Shown in pieces: positions 49,117 to 63,063 of a DNA stretch of 64,000 nucleotides. The DNA comes from Plotosus lineatus. Its lineage: Eukaryota; Chordata; Actinopteri; Siluriformes; Plotosidae. The DNA is taken from positions 51,634,501 to 51,698,500 of the forward strand of contig CM045731.1 of assembly GCA_024760905.1 (NCBI GenBank). The letters are read 5' to 3'. Below the pieces are notes generated by a model. The model saw only the letters and a program-made list of their open reading frames with translations. It had not been told where the DNA came from and did not search any database. The position numbers and the translations under genes were made by a program. Every line of letters begins with the position of its first letter. Positions within the stretch are counted from its first letter, which is position 1.

Positions 49117-52100
49117 ATCATCATCATCATCCTCCGCTTCTTCCGGGGTTGGGTCACCGGACAGCAACCTAAGCAATGACGTCCAGATGTCCCTCTCCCC
49201 AGCAACTTCCCAGACAAGTCGAGAGACAGTACCTACAGCGTGTTCTAGGTTGACCCCAGGGTCTCTTCCCAGTTGGACATGCCCGAAATACCACACCAGG
49301 GACACGTTCGGGAGACATTCTGACCCACAGTTATTAAGTCTCCTGATTTAAAAGCATAAATCCAATCTCCCGCCAGAACATTTCTCCTGATTTCCAGACA
49401 ACCTCCCGAAAAAAAAAAGTCACACTTTGAACACACCGTAGAATTTTTAAGTCTTAATCTTCTGCATATTGCACTTTGGAGACACCGTAGAAATTTATAG
49501 CCAGTCTCTATCTTCCGTTTGTTTATGCACACACGAGTTCGCAGTTCACTGATACAGGCTAGCTACTTCAAGTCACGTGATCATTCAGTGCCGTGCAGTT
49601 CAAAAACAAAATGGCAGATGTACACCCAGCAAAAAAACGAAAATATGATTGCAAGTATCAGGCTTATTGGCAAAAAGACTTTCCTTTTATTCGAAGCAGT
49701 GAAAAAGGTGACACGTTTGCGTTTTGCACACTTTGTTCCGTCAACATTGGGAACAGTGACCTGATTCCTGAGTCACTCTCAGTGCGGAGGAGCAGCAGTT
49801 CTACTCCGAGCGTTCCCCGGATGGTAGAGTTTCTCACCGTATCTCTAAGGGAGAACACCGCCACCCGGCCAAGGAAGCTCATTTCAGCTGCTTGTATCTT
49901 GTTCGTTCGATCACTACCGAAAGCTCATGACTATAGGTGAGGGTTGGAACGTAGATCGACTGGTAAATTGAGAGTTTTGCCTTGCGGCTCAGCTCCCTCT
50001 TCACCACGACAAACTGTTGCAGGCGCCGTTTTATAGCAGAGGCTGCAGCAATCCGTCTGTCAATCTCCTGCTCCATCCTTCCCTCACTTGTGAACAAGAC
50101 CCCAAGATACTTAAACTCCCCCGCTTGGGGCAGGACCTCATTGCCGACCCGGTGGGTACATTCCACCCTTGTCTGACTGAGAACCATGGCCTCGAACTTG
50201 GAGGTGCTGATTTTCATCCGAGCCGCTTCGCACTCGACTGTGAATTGCTCCAATGAGTGATGAAGCCAAAAGGACAACGTCATCCACAAAAAGCAGAGAT
50301 GAGATCCGATTGGCACCAAACCAGAACCCCTCAACGCCTTGGCTGCGCCTAGAAATTCTGACCATAAAAATTATGAACAGAATCAGTGACAAAGGACAGC
50401 CTTGGTGGACTCCAACCTTCACCGGAAATTAATTCAACCTGTTATTACCAATACAGACCAAACTCTGGCTCTGGTGATACAGCGCTCAAATAGTTACTAG
50501 CAACGGGTCCTGAACACTGTACTCCCAGAACACACCCCACAAAATAGCCCGAGGGACACGGTCGAAAGCCTTCTCCAAATCCACAAAACACATGTAGACA
50601 GATTGAGCAAACTCCCATGCCCCCTCCAAGATCCTGTGGAGCGTACAGAGTAGATCAAGAGTGCCACGACCAGGATGAAAACCACATTGTTCGTCCTGAA
50701 TCTGAGGTTCGCTGTCGGTTGGATCCGCCTCTCCAGTACCCCTGCATAGACATTTCCAGATAGGCTGTGGAATGTGATACCCTGCTAATTGGAACTCACC
50801 CTCCTGTCCTCCTTTTTAAAAAGGGGGACTACCACCCTGGTTTGCCACTCCAGAGGTATTGCCCCCGATGACCACGCGGTGTTGCAAAGACGTGTCAACC
50901 AAGACAGCCCTATAGCATCCAGAGCCCTGAGATATTCAGGGCAGATCTCATCTAACCCCAAAGCCGACCACCAAGGAGCTTTTTGACTACCAGAGTGACC
51001 TCCGCTCCAGTGATGGGCAGACCCCCGCCTAAACCCCCAGGGTCTTCCTCCTCCACAGAGGGTGTGTTGGTGGGATTGAGGTGGTCCTCAAAATATTCCT
51101 TCCACCTCCCAACGATATCCCCAGTTGAGGTGAGCAGCTCTCCACCTCCACTATAAACAGTGTTATAGAACTGCTTCCCCCTGCTGAGGAATCGGCTGAT
51201 GGTCCAGAACCTTTTAGAGGCCAACCGATAATCACTCTCCAGGCCCTCACTGAATTCCTCCCACGTCTGAGATTTTGCATCTGCGACAGCTTCGGCTGCA
51301 GCACATTTAGCATGTCGGTACCTGTTTGCTGCCTCGGGAGTCCCACAGGCTAATAAGACCTGATAGGCCTCCTTTTTCAGCTGTACGGCCTCCATTACCA
51401 CAGATGTCCACCACAGGGTTCGGGGTTTACCACCCTGACAAGCACCGACAACCTTCCGGATACAACTATGGGCTGCCGCCTCAGCAATGGAGGCATGAAA
51501 TATGGCCCATTCGGATTCCATGTCACCCGCCTCCTCTGGGACGTGGTTGTAGCTCTGTCAGAGGTGGGTGTTAAAGGCCTCTCGGACTGGAGACTCCGCC
51601 AAACGTTCCCAGCAGACCCTAATTATACGCATGGGCCTGCCAAGTCTGGAAGGTGGCCTCCCCCGCCATCGAAGCCAGCTCAACACCAGGTGGTGATCGG
51701 TTGACAGCTTAGCTCCCCTCTTGGCCCGAGTGTCCAGAACATGCGGCCGCAAGTCCAGTGACACGACTACAAATTCGATCATTGAACTCCGACCTCGGGT
51801 GTCCTGGTGCCAAATACACTTATAGACACCCTTATGTTCGAATATGGTGTTTGTGATAGACAAACTGTGACGAGCACAGAAGTCCAACAATGAAACACTA
51901 TTCGGGTTCAGACTGAAGAGTCCGTACCTACCGATCACAACTTTTCAGGTCACACTATCATTGCCCACATGGGTGTTGAAGTCTCCCATGACAACGAGTG
52001 AGTCTCCCAAAGGAGCGTTCTCCAACACTTCCCCTAAAGACTCCAAAAAAGGTGGGTACTCTGAACTGTCCTTTGGTGCATAAGCACAAATAACAGTCAG

Positions 52101-52690
52101 GACCCGTCCCCCCACCCACAGGCAGAGGGAAGCTACCCTTTCGTTGCCCGGGAAGAACCCCAACGTTTAGGCACCGAGATGGGTGGCAACAAAGATGCCC
52201 ACAACGGCTCACCGCCTCTCTCCAAGAGCAACTCCAGAATGGAATAAGGTCCAGCCTCTGTCAAGATGGGTGGTTCCAGAGCTCAAGCTATGTGTTGAGG
52301 TGAGCCCAACTATATCTATTCGGTATCTCTCAACCTCATGCACCAGCTCAGGCTCCTTCCCCGCCAGAGAGATGACATTCCATGTCAGAAGAGTCAGAGT
52401 CAGTAACTGGGGATCTGTCCCACAAAACCCATGCCTTTGGCTGCCACCCAACTCACATCACACCTGACCCCTATAGCCCCTCCCACAGGTTGTGGGTCCA
52501 TGGGAGGGTGGACCCATGTCTCCTTTTTGGGCTTGTCCGGCTGGGCTCCATGGGCAGAAGCCCAACCACCAGGCACTCGCCTTTGAGCCCCTCCCCCAGG
52601 CCTTGCTACAGGGGGATTCCGGTGACCCGCATCCAGGCAAGGGAAACTGTGTCCTTGATTTGTTCTTATGGAGGTCTTCTGAACCGCACT
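49117..52690 (-). mobile_element. Second LINE family, near full-length, inactive
   Basis: Minus strand, 5' to 3'. A G-rich 5' UTR precedes LLTWNVISLAGKEPELVHEV and GLTSTHSLSSGT (endonuclease). Then come VICAYAPKDSSEYP, VVMGDFNTHVGND, ELVHEVERYRIDIV and LSTDHHLVLSWLRW. The linker is GGGELLTSTGDIVGRWKEYF. Reverse transcriptase follows: VHQGCPLSLILF and ISSLLFVDDVVLLASS (FVDD in place of FADD), then EFKYLGVLFTSEGRMEQEID. The 3' end is at 49117-49293, with GATGATGATG units. Frameshifts and stops are numerous. A hAT-like piece interrupts it at 49294-49757. I cannot fix its clade. Confidence 0.8.
49294..49757 (+). mobile_element. hAT-like 5' fragment inserted in the LINE
   Basis: Starts near CAGGGACACGTTCGGGAGAC and includes an open start MADVHPAKKRKYDCKYQAYW, QKDFPFIRSSEKGDTFAFCT, LCSVNIGNSD. 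This is the N-terminal BED-like finger of a transposase-type protein (first two Cys in CTLC). It stops abruptly where LINE sequence resumes, so the finger's second half is missing. Confidence 0.55.
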
Positions 52691-52694
52691 TTAT

Positions 52695-53770
52695 CGAACA
52701 ACATTACTAATGGTGTTTTTTTTTCAGTAACAGGTAATATAACCGATTACTTTTCCATTATTACAACACTGCATCTTTACCGACACTTAAATGGAGCGCA
52801 TTAAAAACTAAAATTACTCATTGAAGCTGTTGTCATGTATTTCAGTTAAAAGAGCTGCAAGCTTCTTTTTTTTTTTTTGCAGAGGAGAGAGGGTGAGGTA
52901 TTTATCCACATGTCAATTGTAAGCAACTCTAATCTAATGAAGTATCTCTCAATGGCACACACTTCATCAAAACTAGTAGCCTTTTAGTTGTTCACATTGT
53001 TGATGATGATGATAGCAGACCAGGTGTGGCTAAGGTGAGCTCTGTTAACAAAGAAGGACAAGGACCCACACTGCTTATGACACCGACTGACCTGAATGGA
53101 ATGACGGGTTGGTATGTTGTTGAGAACTTACTCCTGTAATAAGTGACTCCGACTCCTTAAGAACTCTCATTGGCAAAATACCATGAAGAGCATTCGCCAA
53201 TCCGCCATGCAGAAAGACATTTTCTAAATAAATAGATGGTGACTACACTAAAATGAATGCCAAGCTCAAAAGGGGATTTGAATAATTACAATATGCCTAT
53301 ACTACTGCAGATATTTGAACATCTATAATAAAAACTATCTTGGTGTAACAGCCCATTGGATACATCCACATATAAGGAAAACAGTTCTGCCTTGCAGACC
53401 AATTAAAGGCAGTCATACTCATGACAATTCATAACATTCAACATACAATTCACTCATCCTGTTATCTCCTACAAAATAACATCAATTAACATGTATAATG
53501 ATTTTAATTTCATCAAAACCTTCCCAATACCAACCGGTCGAGTAGGATGAGTCCAGGGATGATGAGGATGAGGTGACTTTTATGAACATTAATGATGTCT
53601 TACAAAACAATGTTGGTGATGATAATGATGACAATGTTGTAATTACTTTGCCGCCACATTCAACGATATGCATCGCACACCTTAAACCTTGTTTCATATA
53701 CAGTACCGATGTTGACAAGTGGATACTGTCAAGGCCAGAAACAAAAACAATATAAAGAAGTTCTACAACC
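52695..53770. other. No recognisable gene
   Basis: AT-rich. The minus-strand open frame at 53482-53772 shows no known domain and unremarkable composition. Confidence 0.45.
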
Positions 53771-53775
53771 AAATA

Positions 53776-54625
53776 CAGTGGTACCTTAACTTATGTGGTC
53801 TTTTATAATGAATTTTCCATGATACGAGCTTCGATCCCAGCAAAATCTGCCCCATCCAAGGAGCAAATTTTTGATTTATGAGCTCTGCTGGGGAAATGGT
53901 TTCCGAGCGTATTAGCCTTGTATTCTTCCGCATGTATTCCTCCGCGCTCCGAGAACACCTTATCACAAGTAATAATTGCTTCTCAATTATTTTCTATGAT
54001 GATCCCTATAGGAAGAAAAAAAACATTTCACGCCCACCCAGTGTGACTATAAGTAGCGTTTACTGCACTTCATATTGTTTGCTCAGTGTTTTTTCCCTAA
54101 ACCATAGGGAACACAATGAGAGTGCAACTCCTCTGTAGAGGATGTGCAATTACACTTAATTATAGTACAGTATGGCAAAAATCATGTTCCCCAGGGTCAT
54201 ATGCGCACGCCCTGGCATCACACCGTGCCCCACTATTTGAGAAGTACCGGCCTTGTGGGAGCTCACCACGCCTTTCCTCGCTGGCATTCCTAGCCTGCAC
54301 ATGCACAAAATTTTCCTCCTCTGTTACCACCACCTCAAGCTTGCCCATGTGACATCTTCACACCCACGTGACATCTTTGGAAAGGTTAGTAGACTTATTG
54401 TTTTTTCTTGTTTTATTATTATTTCTTATTAATTATTATTAATTCTTTAATATATTTGGTCAACTATACATGTTCGTGGCAGGTCATATGAGTTTGGGAG
54501 GGGGTTGGAACGGATTAATTGGTTTTCTATTATTTCCATTGAGAATTTTTGTTTTATCTAATGAACATTTTGACTTACGATATTTCCCTCGAAATGGATT
54601 AATTTCATAAATCAAGATGAGAGGC
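53776..54625. mobile_element. Degenerate Tigger-like element
   Basis: Left end TA|CAGTGGTACCTTAACTTATG. The right part has the inverted-like ATTTTGACTTACGATATTTCC ... ATGGATTAATTTCATAAATC. The right terminus is worn and no transposase frame remains. Assignment rests on the terminal sequence only. Confidence 0.5.
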
Positions 54626-57600
54626 ATTGAAGAGAAATGGGGATGAAGAGAATGAAGTGGGGCGCAGGAAGTCACAGTTAAGCATATTTCCTGATGTTGC
54701 CCAGGTGTTCAAACTGTTTACGTAGGTGGCTCTTTGACGCCCTCTGCTTCTTTTCCCTTCAACCTTGCCTGTTAAGCTTAGATGTTCTAGTGATCCTCTT
54801 CTGTACACATGTCCAAGAAATGTCATCTGTCTAGCACGTATAGTGTACAAGTGAGAGGCTGAAAACTAAAGAAGGACAAAAATATTTATTATGCCTGACA
54901 GGGTAGAGGGCCAAGTAAAGATGTACTGCAAATTTGGGTGACTAAGGATGCACATTGTAATTTGCTCACAATATCTCTATCTCTTTTAGCTTTTTTACCA
55001 CCTCTCTCTTAACCTTGTGTCCCAATTCATTGCACTCTTGGCAACTTCTCATGTCTTTCTTTTGACACTGTTCTTAGCCTTCTTCTTCTATCCTAAGTTT
55101 TTTTTCTTCCTTCATCTGTTCAGATGTCTTCTCAAGCACCTTCCTAGCTTTCTCCCTTTTTGCAACTACAGTACTGTAGCAGTACAGTTATCCAGCACCC
55201 CTTACTGCTACTCAGCGCATGTTTTACCTCATTCTTCCGCCTTTTACTTCTACCATGGGACTTTCTCATTTCTCTTCCTGGTTACACCATAGCAGAACAA
55301 CCAGAATCCACCTCCAATGTTCCTGACCCTTCTCCCTTTCTACCTTGTCTCATGTCCATACAATCTTTTTCTTTCTTCTTTTCCTTTCGGCTGTTCCCTT
55401 CAGGGGTCCCACAGCAAATGATCTGCCTCCATCTCACCCTATCCTCTGCATCTTTTACTCTTACTCCAACTACCTTCATGTCCTCCTTCACCACATCCAT
55501 AAATCTTCTCTTTGGTCTTCCTCTCGGCCTTCTGCCTGGTAGGTCCAACCTCAGCATCCTACTACCAACATACTCACTATCCCTCCTCTGTACATGTCCA
55601 AACCATCTCAATCTAGCCTCTCTGACTTTGTCTCCAAAACCTCTAACATATGCTGTCCCTCTGATGTACTCATTCCTGATCCTAACCATCCTCGTTACTC
55701 CCAAAGAGAACCTCAACATTTTCATCTCTGCTACTTCCAGCTCTGCCTCCTGTTTTTTCCCCAGGGCCACTGTTTCTAAACCATACAACATCACTGGCCT
55801 TACCACCGTCTTGTACACTTTTCCTTTCATTCTTGCCGATACCTTCCTATCACACATCACACTGGACACTTCTTCAACCATTCAGACCTGCCTGCACAGG
55901 CTTCACCTCTTTTCCACACTCTCCTTTGCTCTGGATTATTGAGCCTAAGTACTTAAAATCCTCCACCTTCTTTATTTCTGCTCCCTGTAACCTCACCGTT
56001 CCTCTTGGGTCCTTGTCGTTCACACGCATGTATCAGTTTTACTGAGGCTGACCTTCATTCCTCTCCTTTCCAGGGCATACCTCCACCTCTCTAGATTTTC
56101 CTAAACTATACAACATTGCTGGCCTTATCACCGTCTTGTACACTTTCCCCGTCATTCTTGCCGATACCCTCCTATTACACATCACATCGAACACTTTTCT
56201 CCAACCATTCCAACCTGCCTGCACACGCTTCTTGACCTCTTTTCCACACTCTCCATTTCTCTGGATTGTTGAGCCTAAGTACTTAATATCCTCCACCTTT
56301 CTTATCTCTGCTCCCTGTAATCTCACCGTTCCTCTTGGGTCCTTGTCATTCATGCACATGTATTCTGTCTTACTGAAGCGAATCTTCATTCCCCTCCTTT
56401 CCAGGGCATACCTCCACCTCTCTAGATTTTCCTGCACTTGTTCTCTGCTCTCACTACAGATCACAATGTCATCTGCAAACATCATAGTCCATGGGGAATC
56501 TTGTCTAAAACTCCTCTGTCAGCCTGTCCATCACCATAGCAAACAAGAAGGGGCTGAGAGCTGACCCTTGATGCAGTCCCACCTCCACCTTGAACTCTTG
56601 TGTCACACCGACAGCACACCTCACCACTGTCTTACATCTCTCATACATGTCCTGCACCACTCTAACATACTTCTCTGCCACAGTTCCTCTCTCGGCACTC
56701 TGTCATATGCTTTCTCCAGATCCACAAAAGTACAATGCAGCTCCCTCTGAACTTCTCTGTACTTCTCTATTAACATCCTCAAAGCAAACACTGCATCTGT
56801 GGTGCTCTTTCTTGGCATGAATCCAAACTGTTGTTCACAAATGCTGACCTCTGTCCTTAGTCTAGCTTCTACTATTCTCTCCCATAACTTCATCGTATGG
56901 CTCATCAACTTTATCCCTCTGCAGTTGCCACAACTCTGCACGTCTCCCTTGTTTTTAAAAATGGGCACCAGCACACTTCTCCTCCATTCCTCCGGCATCT
57001 GCTCACTTTCTAATACCTTGTTGAATATTCTTGTCAGAAAATCTACTGCAACTTCTCCTGGACACTTCCATACCTCCACTGGTATGTCATCAGGCCCGAC
57101 TGCCTTTACACTCTTGGTCCTCTTCAATGCCCTCCTCACTTCACCCTTACTAATCTTTGCTACTTCCTGGTCCTCAATGTTTACCCATTCTACTCCTTTT
57201 TTTCTCTCTCATTTTCCTCATTCATCAGCCCTTCAAAGTACTCTTTCCATCTTCCCAGCACACTTCTGTCATCAGTCAATACATTTCCCTCTCTGTCCTT
57301 TATCACTCTAACTTGCTGCACGTCCTTCCCATCTCTAGTTCTCTGCTGTGCCAACCTGTATAAATCATTTTCTCCCTCCTTACTCTCCAACCTATCATAC
57401 AAGTCATCACACGCCCTCTGTTTGGCCTTTGACACCGCTAACTTCGCCTTATGCAGTGTATCCCTGTACTCCTGTTTACTCTCTTCGGTCCTCTCAATGC
57501 CTGTAGCAAAGCCTGGGGAAGCACTCTCACCCACTACTACTTTGCAGTCACTGACTTCCTTCAAATTACATCACCTACACAAGATGTAGTCTACCTGTGT

Positions 57601-58865
57601 GCTCCTACCTCCGCTTTCATAAGTCACCCTATGCTCCTGTTTCTTCTGGAAGAAAGTATTCACCACAGCCATTTCCATCCTTTTTGCAAAATCAATCAAC
57701 ATCTGTCCTTCTGTGTCCCTGTCCTGGATACCAAACCTGCCCATCACTTCCTCGTCCACTCTGTTGCCTGCACCAACATTGAAGTCTGCACCAATGACCA
57801 CTCTTTAACCTCTGGGGGTACTCTGCATCTAACTCACTGCAGAATCTCTCCTCTTCTAGCTCACATCCTGCCTGTGGGGCATAAGCACAAACAACATTGA
57901 ACATCATGCCTTCAATTTCTAACTTGAGACTCATCACCCTGTCTGACACTCTTTTCACTTCTAGAACATTCCTGACAAACCCCTCCTTCAAGATGACTCC
58001 TACTCCATTCCTTTATCCATCCACACCATGATAAAACAGCTTAAACCCTGCTCCTAAGCTTCTAGCCTTGCTACCTTTCCACCTGGTCTCCTGAACACAC
58101 AGTATGTCCACCTTCTTCCTCTGCATCATGTCAGCCAGCTCTTTAGCCTGCCAACATTCAAAGTCCCTACTCTCAATCCTAGACTCACGCCTTTCCTCTT
58201 CTCTCTCCGCCTACAGTCACGCCTCCCGCCTCTTCTTCTTCGTTCGACCAACAGTCGTCCAATTTCCACCAGCACCCTGTTGGTTAACAGCACTGATGGC
58301 GGTCGTTGTTAACCCGGGCCTCGACCGATCCAGTATGAATTTCGTTTTGATAATTTGCATGAGAATTTTGGCAGAAGTTTTACGCTGGATGCCCTTCCTG
58401 TCACAACCCTCTGCATTTATCTGGGCTTGGAACCGGCGTGAGGGTGAACACTGGCTTGTGCCCCCCTCACGGCTGCATTCTCATGTCCGTACAATATGTC
58501 TGTCTACCTTTCTCCACTGTATCATATTAGCCGGCACCCTCTCTTTACCAGTTATGGTGCAAACATTCAAAGTTCCAACTCTGACCAGAACATGTTTAAG
58601 CTTTCTCTATTTCTGTCTCTGGATGGATGATCTTCCTCTTCTCCTTTCTGGCCCACCAGTGCCTGGCTGGTTGTTAATCCATATCTCTACTGATCCAGAA
58701 TAAACATTCTATTTAAAATCTGCTTGTTTGATTTGGCACAGATGTTAAGTCGGATGACCTTCCTAATGCAACCCTTTCCATTTACCTGCAATTGGGATCG
58801 GCAGTAGGAGCACAGTGGCGGGGTTCTCAGAGAAAGGGCTAGCTAGCTAGAGTTATCAAAACTAC
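54626..58865 (-). mobile_element. Older RTE-type LINE, host of LINE copy 6
   Basis: Minus strand. The C-terminal region at 54700-54850 reads RARQMTFLGHVYRRGSLEHL, SLTGKVEGKRSRGRQRATYV. The 5' end at 58496-58865 reads VGTLNVCTITGKERVPANMI. Both belong to an RTE family distinct from copies 1-6 and much more decayed. It is interrupted at 55365-58480 by LINE copy 6. Confidence 0.6.
55365..58480 (-). mobile_element. RTE-type LINE copy 6, near full-length, internally rearranged
   Basis: Inserted in the older RTE with a 15-bp duplication TCATGTCC(A/G)TACAAT (55350-55364 and 58481-58495). The 3' end is at 55380 (complement of the GACCCCTGAAG tail) and the 5' end near 58470. At 56102 the sequence jumps back, so about 300 bp encoding the post-FADD region is present twice (about 55790-56101 and 56102-56410). 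Endonuclease and linker segments are partly deleted (near 57505). No long intact frame remains. Confidence 0.85.
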
Positions 58866-59252
58866 CAGGTCAGTTCTTTGTTTTCAGAAGGAATTCATGA
58901 TTTCTGTGTTGCAATCACTTTAATCTGGCTTTGTTCAACCTGGCCATATTATGGAGCAGGCAATGAAGATAACAAAGAAATGCAAAGTGGCAGAGGGTGC
59001 CATTCTATCCACTTTTTTCCTGGTGCTTTTTCAACAATATTTTACTATTGTCAGGAAAATTATTAAATGGAATGTTTATCAAAAGCCAAACCACTTTAGC
59101 CAGCTGTAGCTTCAGATGCCATGTTAAAGCTTGTTATGGGATGTCCCATGTAAAGAGATAGAACCACATAGCTATTATTGTCTCTTTGTTTCTTTGTCTG
59201 TCACATCACAGAGAGTTGCTCTACCACACATTAAGATTTAGAATCTCACATC

Positions 59253-59258
59253 TATAAA
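59253..59258 (+). promoter_or_regulatory. TATA box of alpha-tubulin gene 3
   Basis: TATAAA in the context TCTATAAATC, 112 nt before the ATG. It aligns with the gene 2 TATA box (TCTATAAAGG), and the following sequence also aligns (TGCAGTGAA against CGCAGTGAA). No CCAAT or GC box is obvious upstream. Confidence 0.65.
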
Positions 59259-59369
59259 TCTGGAGGGTCATGCAGTGAAAATAACATTCTTACATTGACT
59301 CGATTTCATTGTTGAGCAGTAAGCTAGGAGACTCTTTTTCTATAATCACGATCAAGACTATTTGGAACA

Positions 59370-61665
<2,296 letters not shown>

Positions 61666-61716
61666 AATAATGCAATGGTTTTTATCTAACATACAAAAAT
61701 ACCACTGTATTCTAAA

Positions 61717-61731
61717 ATTAAAGAAATTAAA
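61717..61731 (+). terminator. Probable variant polyadenylation signal of alpha-tubulin gene 3
   Basis: Two ATTAAA hexamers at 61717-61722 and 61726-61731, 52-61 nt after the stop, followed by a T/G-rich stretch. No canonical AATAAA lies before the LINE fragment at 61780. Confidence 0.45.
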
Positions 61732-61779
61732 TCTCTTCAGGTTCTTGCTTGTTGTTTTTAATTACACTTCATAAATAGC

Positions 61780-62119
61780 CGTTGAGATTCTCTCTGGGAG
61801 TAACAAGGATGGATAGGATAAGGAATGTACATCAGAGGGACAGCACATGTGAGATGTTTTGGAGACAAAGTCAGAGAGGTGAGAGTGAGATGGGTTGAAC
61901 ATGTACAGAGGAGGGATAGCGAGAAAATTGGTAGTAGGATGCTGAGGTTGGAACTACCAGGCAGAAGGCCTAGAGAAAGACCAAAGAGAATATTTATGGA
62001 TGTGGTGAAGGAGGACATGAAGGTAGTTGGCGTAAGAGAAGAAGATGCTGAGGATAGAGTGAGATGGAGGCAGATCATTTGCTGTGGCGACCCCTGAAGG
62101 GAACAGCCGAAAGGAAAAG
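61780..62119 (+). mobile_element. RTE-type LINE 3' fragment downstream of alpha-tubulin gene 3
   Basis: 5'-truncated copy (TRMDRIRN ... HVQRRDSEKIGSRMLRLELP) ending in GCTGTGGCGACCCCTGAAGG. Flanked by AAATAGC at 61773-61779 and 62120-62126. Confidence 0.88.
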
Positions 62120-62129
62120 AAATAGCATT

Positions 62130-62635
62130 GTGAATAATTTTCCTTTTATTTTTTAAGCTGGAAAAAAGTAAAATAAAATTTGTATACATGTTTGTGACAC
62201 TTCTAGGTGTACTACAGCAAAGTCTAATACAAAGTTGGCTTTGTGGCTATGTTGCAACTGCAACCGTGAACCCCAATTATACGTGGTCATGTGGAGGAAT
62301 CAGAAGTAACCTGTAAAAGTATAATTGTGTTTTCTTTGTGTTGAGTTTGTGCCTCAGTAATTACTGAAAAGGAGTTAATACTGTACACATACAGAGCAAA
62401 ACGTATCTGTAGTCAATGTAATGCAAAAAGTCTCAGGTCGTAGGAATGGTCTAATTACATGCACTTGAACCACAGCATGCGTGGGAGGTGGTAAGACGTG
62501 TGAAGGGAGCTCTCTAAAAATGGAAAACTTTTACTAAGATTTTAGTTCCAAATTGAATGAAACCTTTTTGAAACCCTGGGAAAGCAAGCTCTAAAACAAA
62601 CAATCAAGGGAAGGAACCCATATATGGCGGCGATC
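62130..62635. other. No recognisable feature
   Basis: AT-rich sequence after the LINE fragment. No signal seen. Confidence 0.4.
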
Positions 62636-63062
62636 CGACTGATGAATCTCTAACATGTAAATTGTGCACCAAGGTTTTTACACAAGATGGTGATAGACTT
62701 ATTGAGTTTGAAAGATGTAGTTTGTGGTTATGCTTCAAATGTTCCAAACTTGAAGAGGATGAGTATGTTTTTTTTATCCAAACCAACTACCAAGATGCAT
62801 TGGTATTCTACAGACTGTGATGCAGCTGCAATTTCTGCAGTGATGACCAAATTTGATTGAAGAAAGGTGTAAACAATATATGAATACAGTCAAAAAAGAG
62901 ATTATTTTACACGTGGATTCTCAAGTCAGTTCAGTTCAGAGGAAAATATCATCTACATAAGAGGAGCTTCACGCCTTTATTGAAACAAAAGCCAAAACCA
63001 ACAGAGACTTAGAATTCAAATTACAGAATTACAATGCACAAGTAGCAAACAACAGTCTAAAG
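62636..63062 (+). pseudogene. Retroelement ORF1-like remnant with Cys-rich finger
   Basis: Reads CKLCTKVFTQDGDRLIEFER, CSLWLCFKCSKLEEDEYVFF, then with stops a charged region VKKEIILHVDSQVSSVQRK ... LEFKLQNYNAQVANN. Cys spacing (C-x2-C ... C-x4-C-x2-C) is PHD-like and is followed by probable coiled coil, as in ORF1 proteins of some L2/CR1 LINEs. Weak identification; interrupted by stops. Confidence 0.4.
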
Positions 63063-63063
63063 C

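Noticed and set aside
49593..49940. Intact 115-codon host protein with a zinc finger
   Set aside because: Only the first part is transposase-like. From 49758 the frame runs antisense through LINE sequence.
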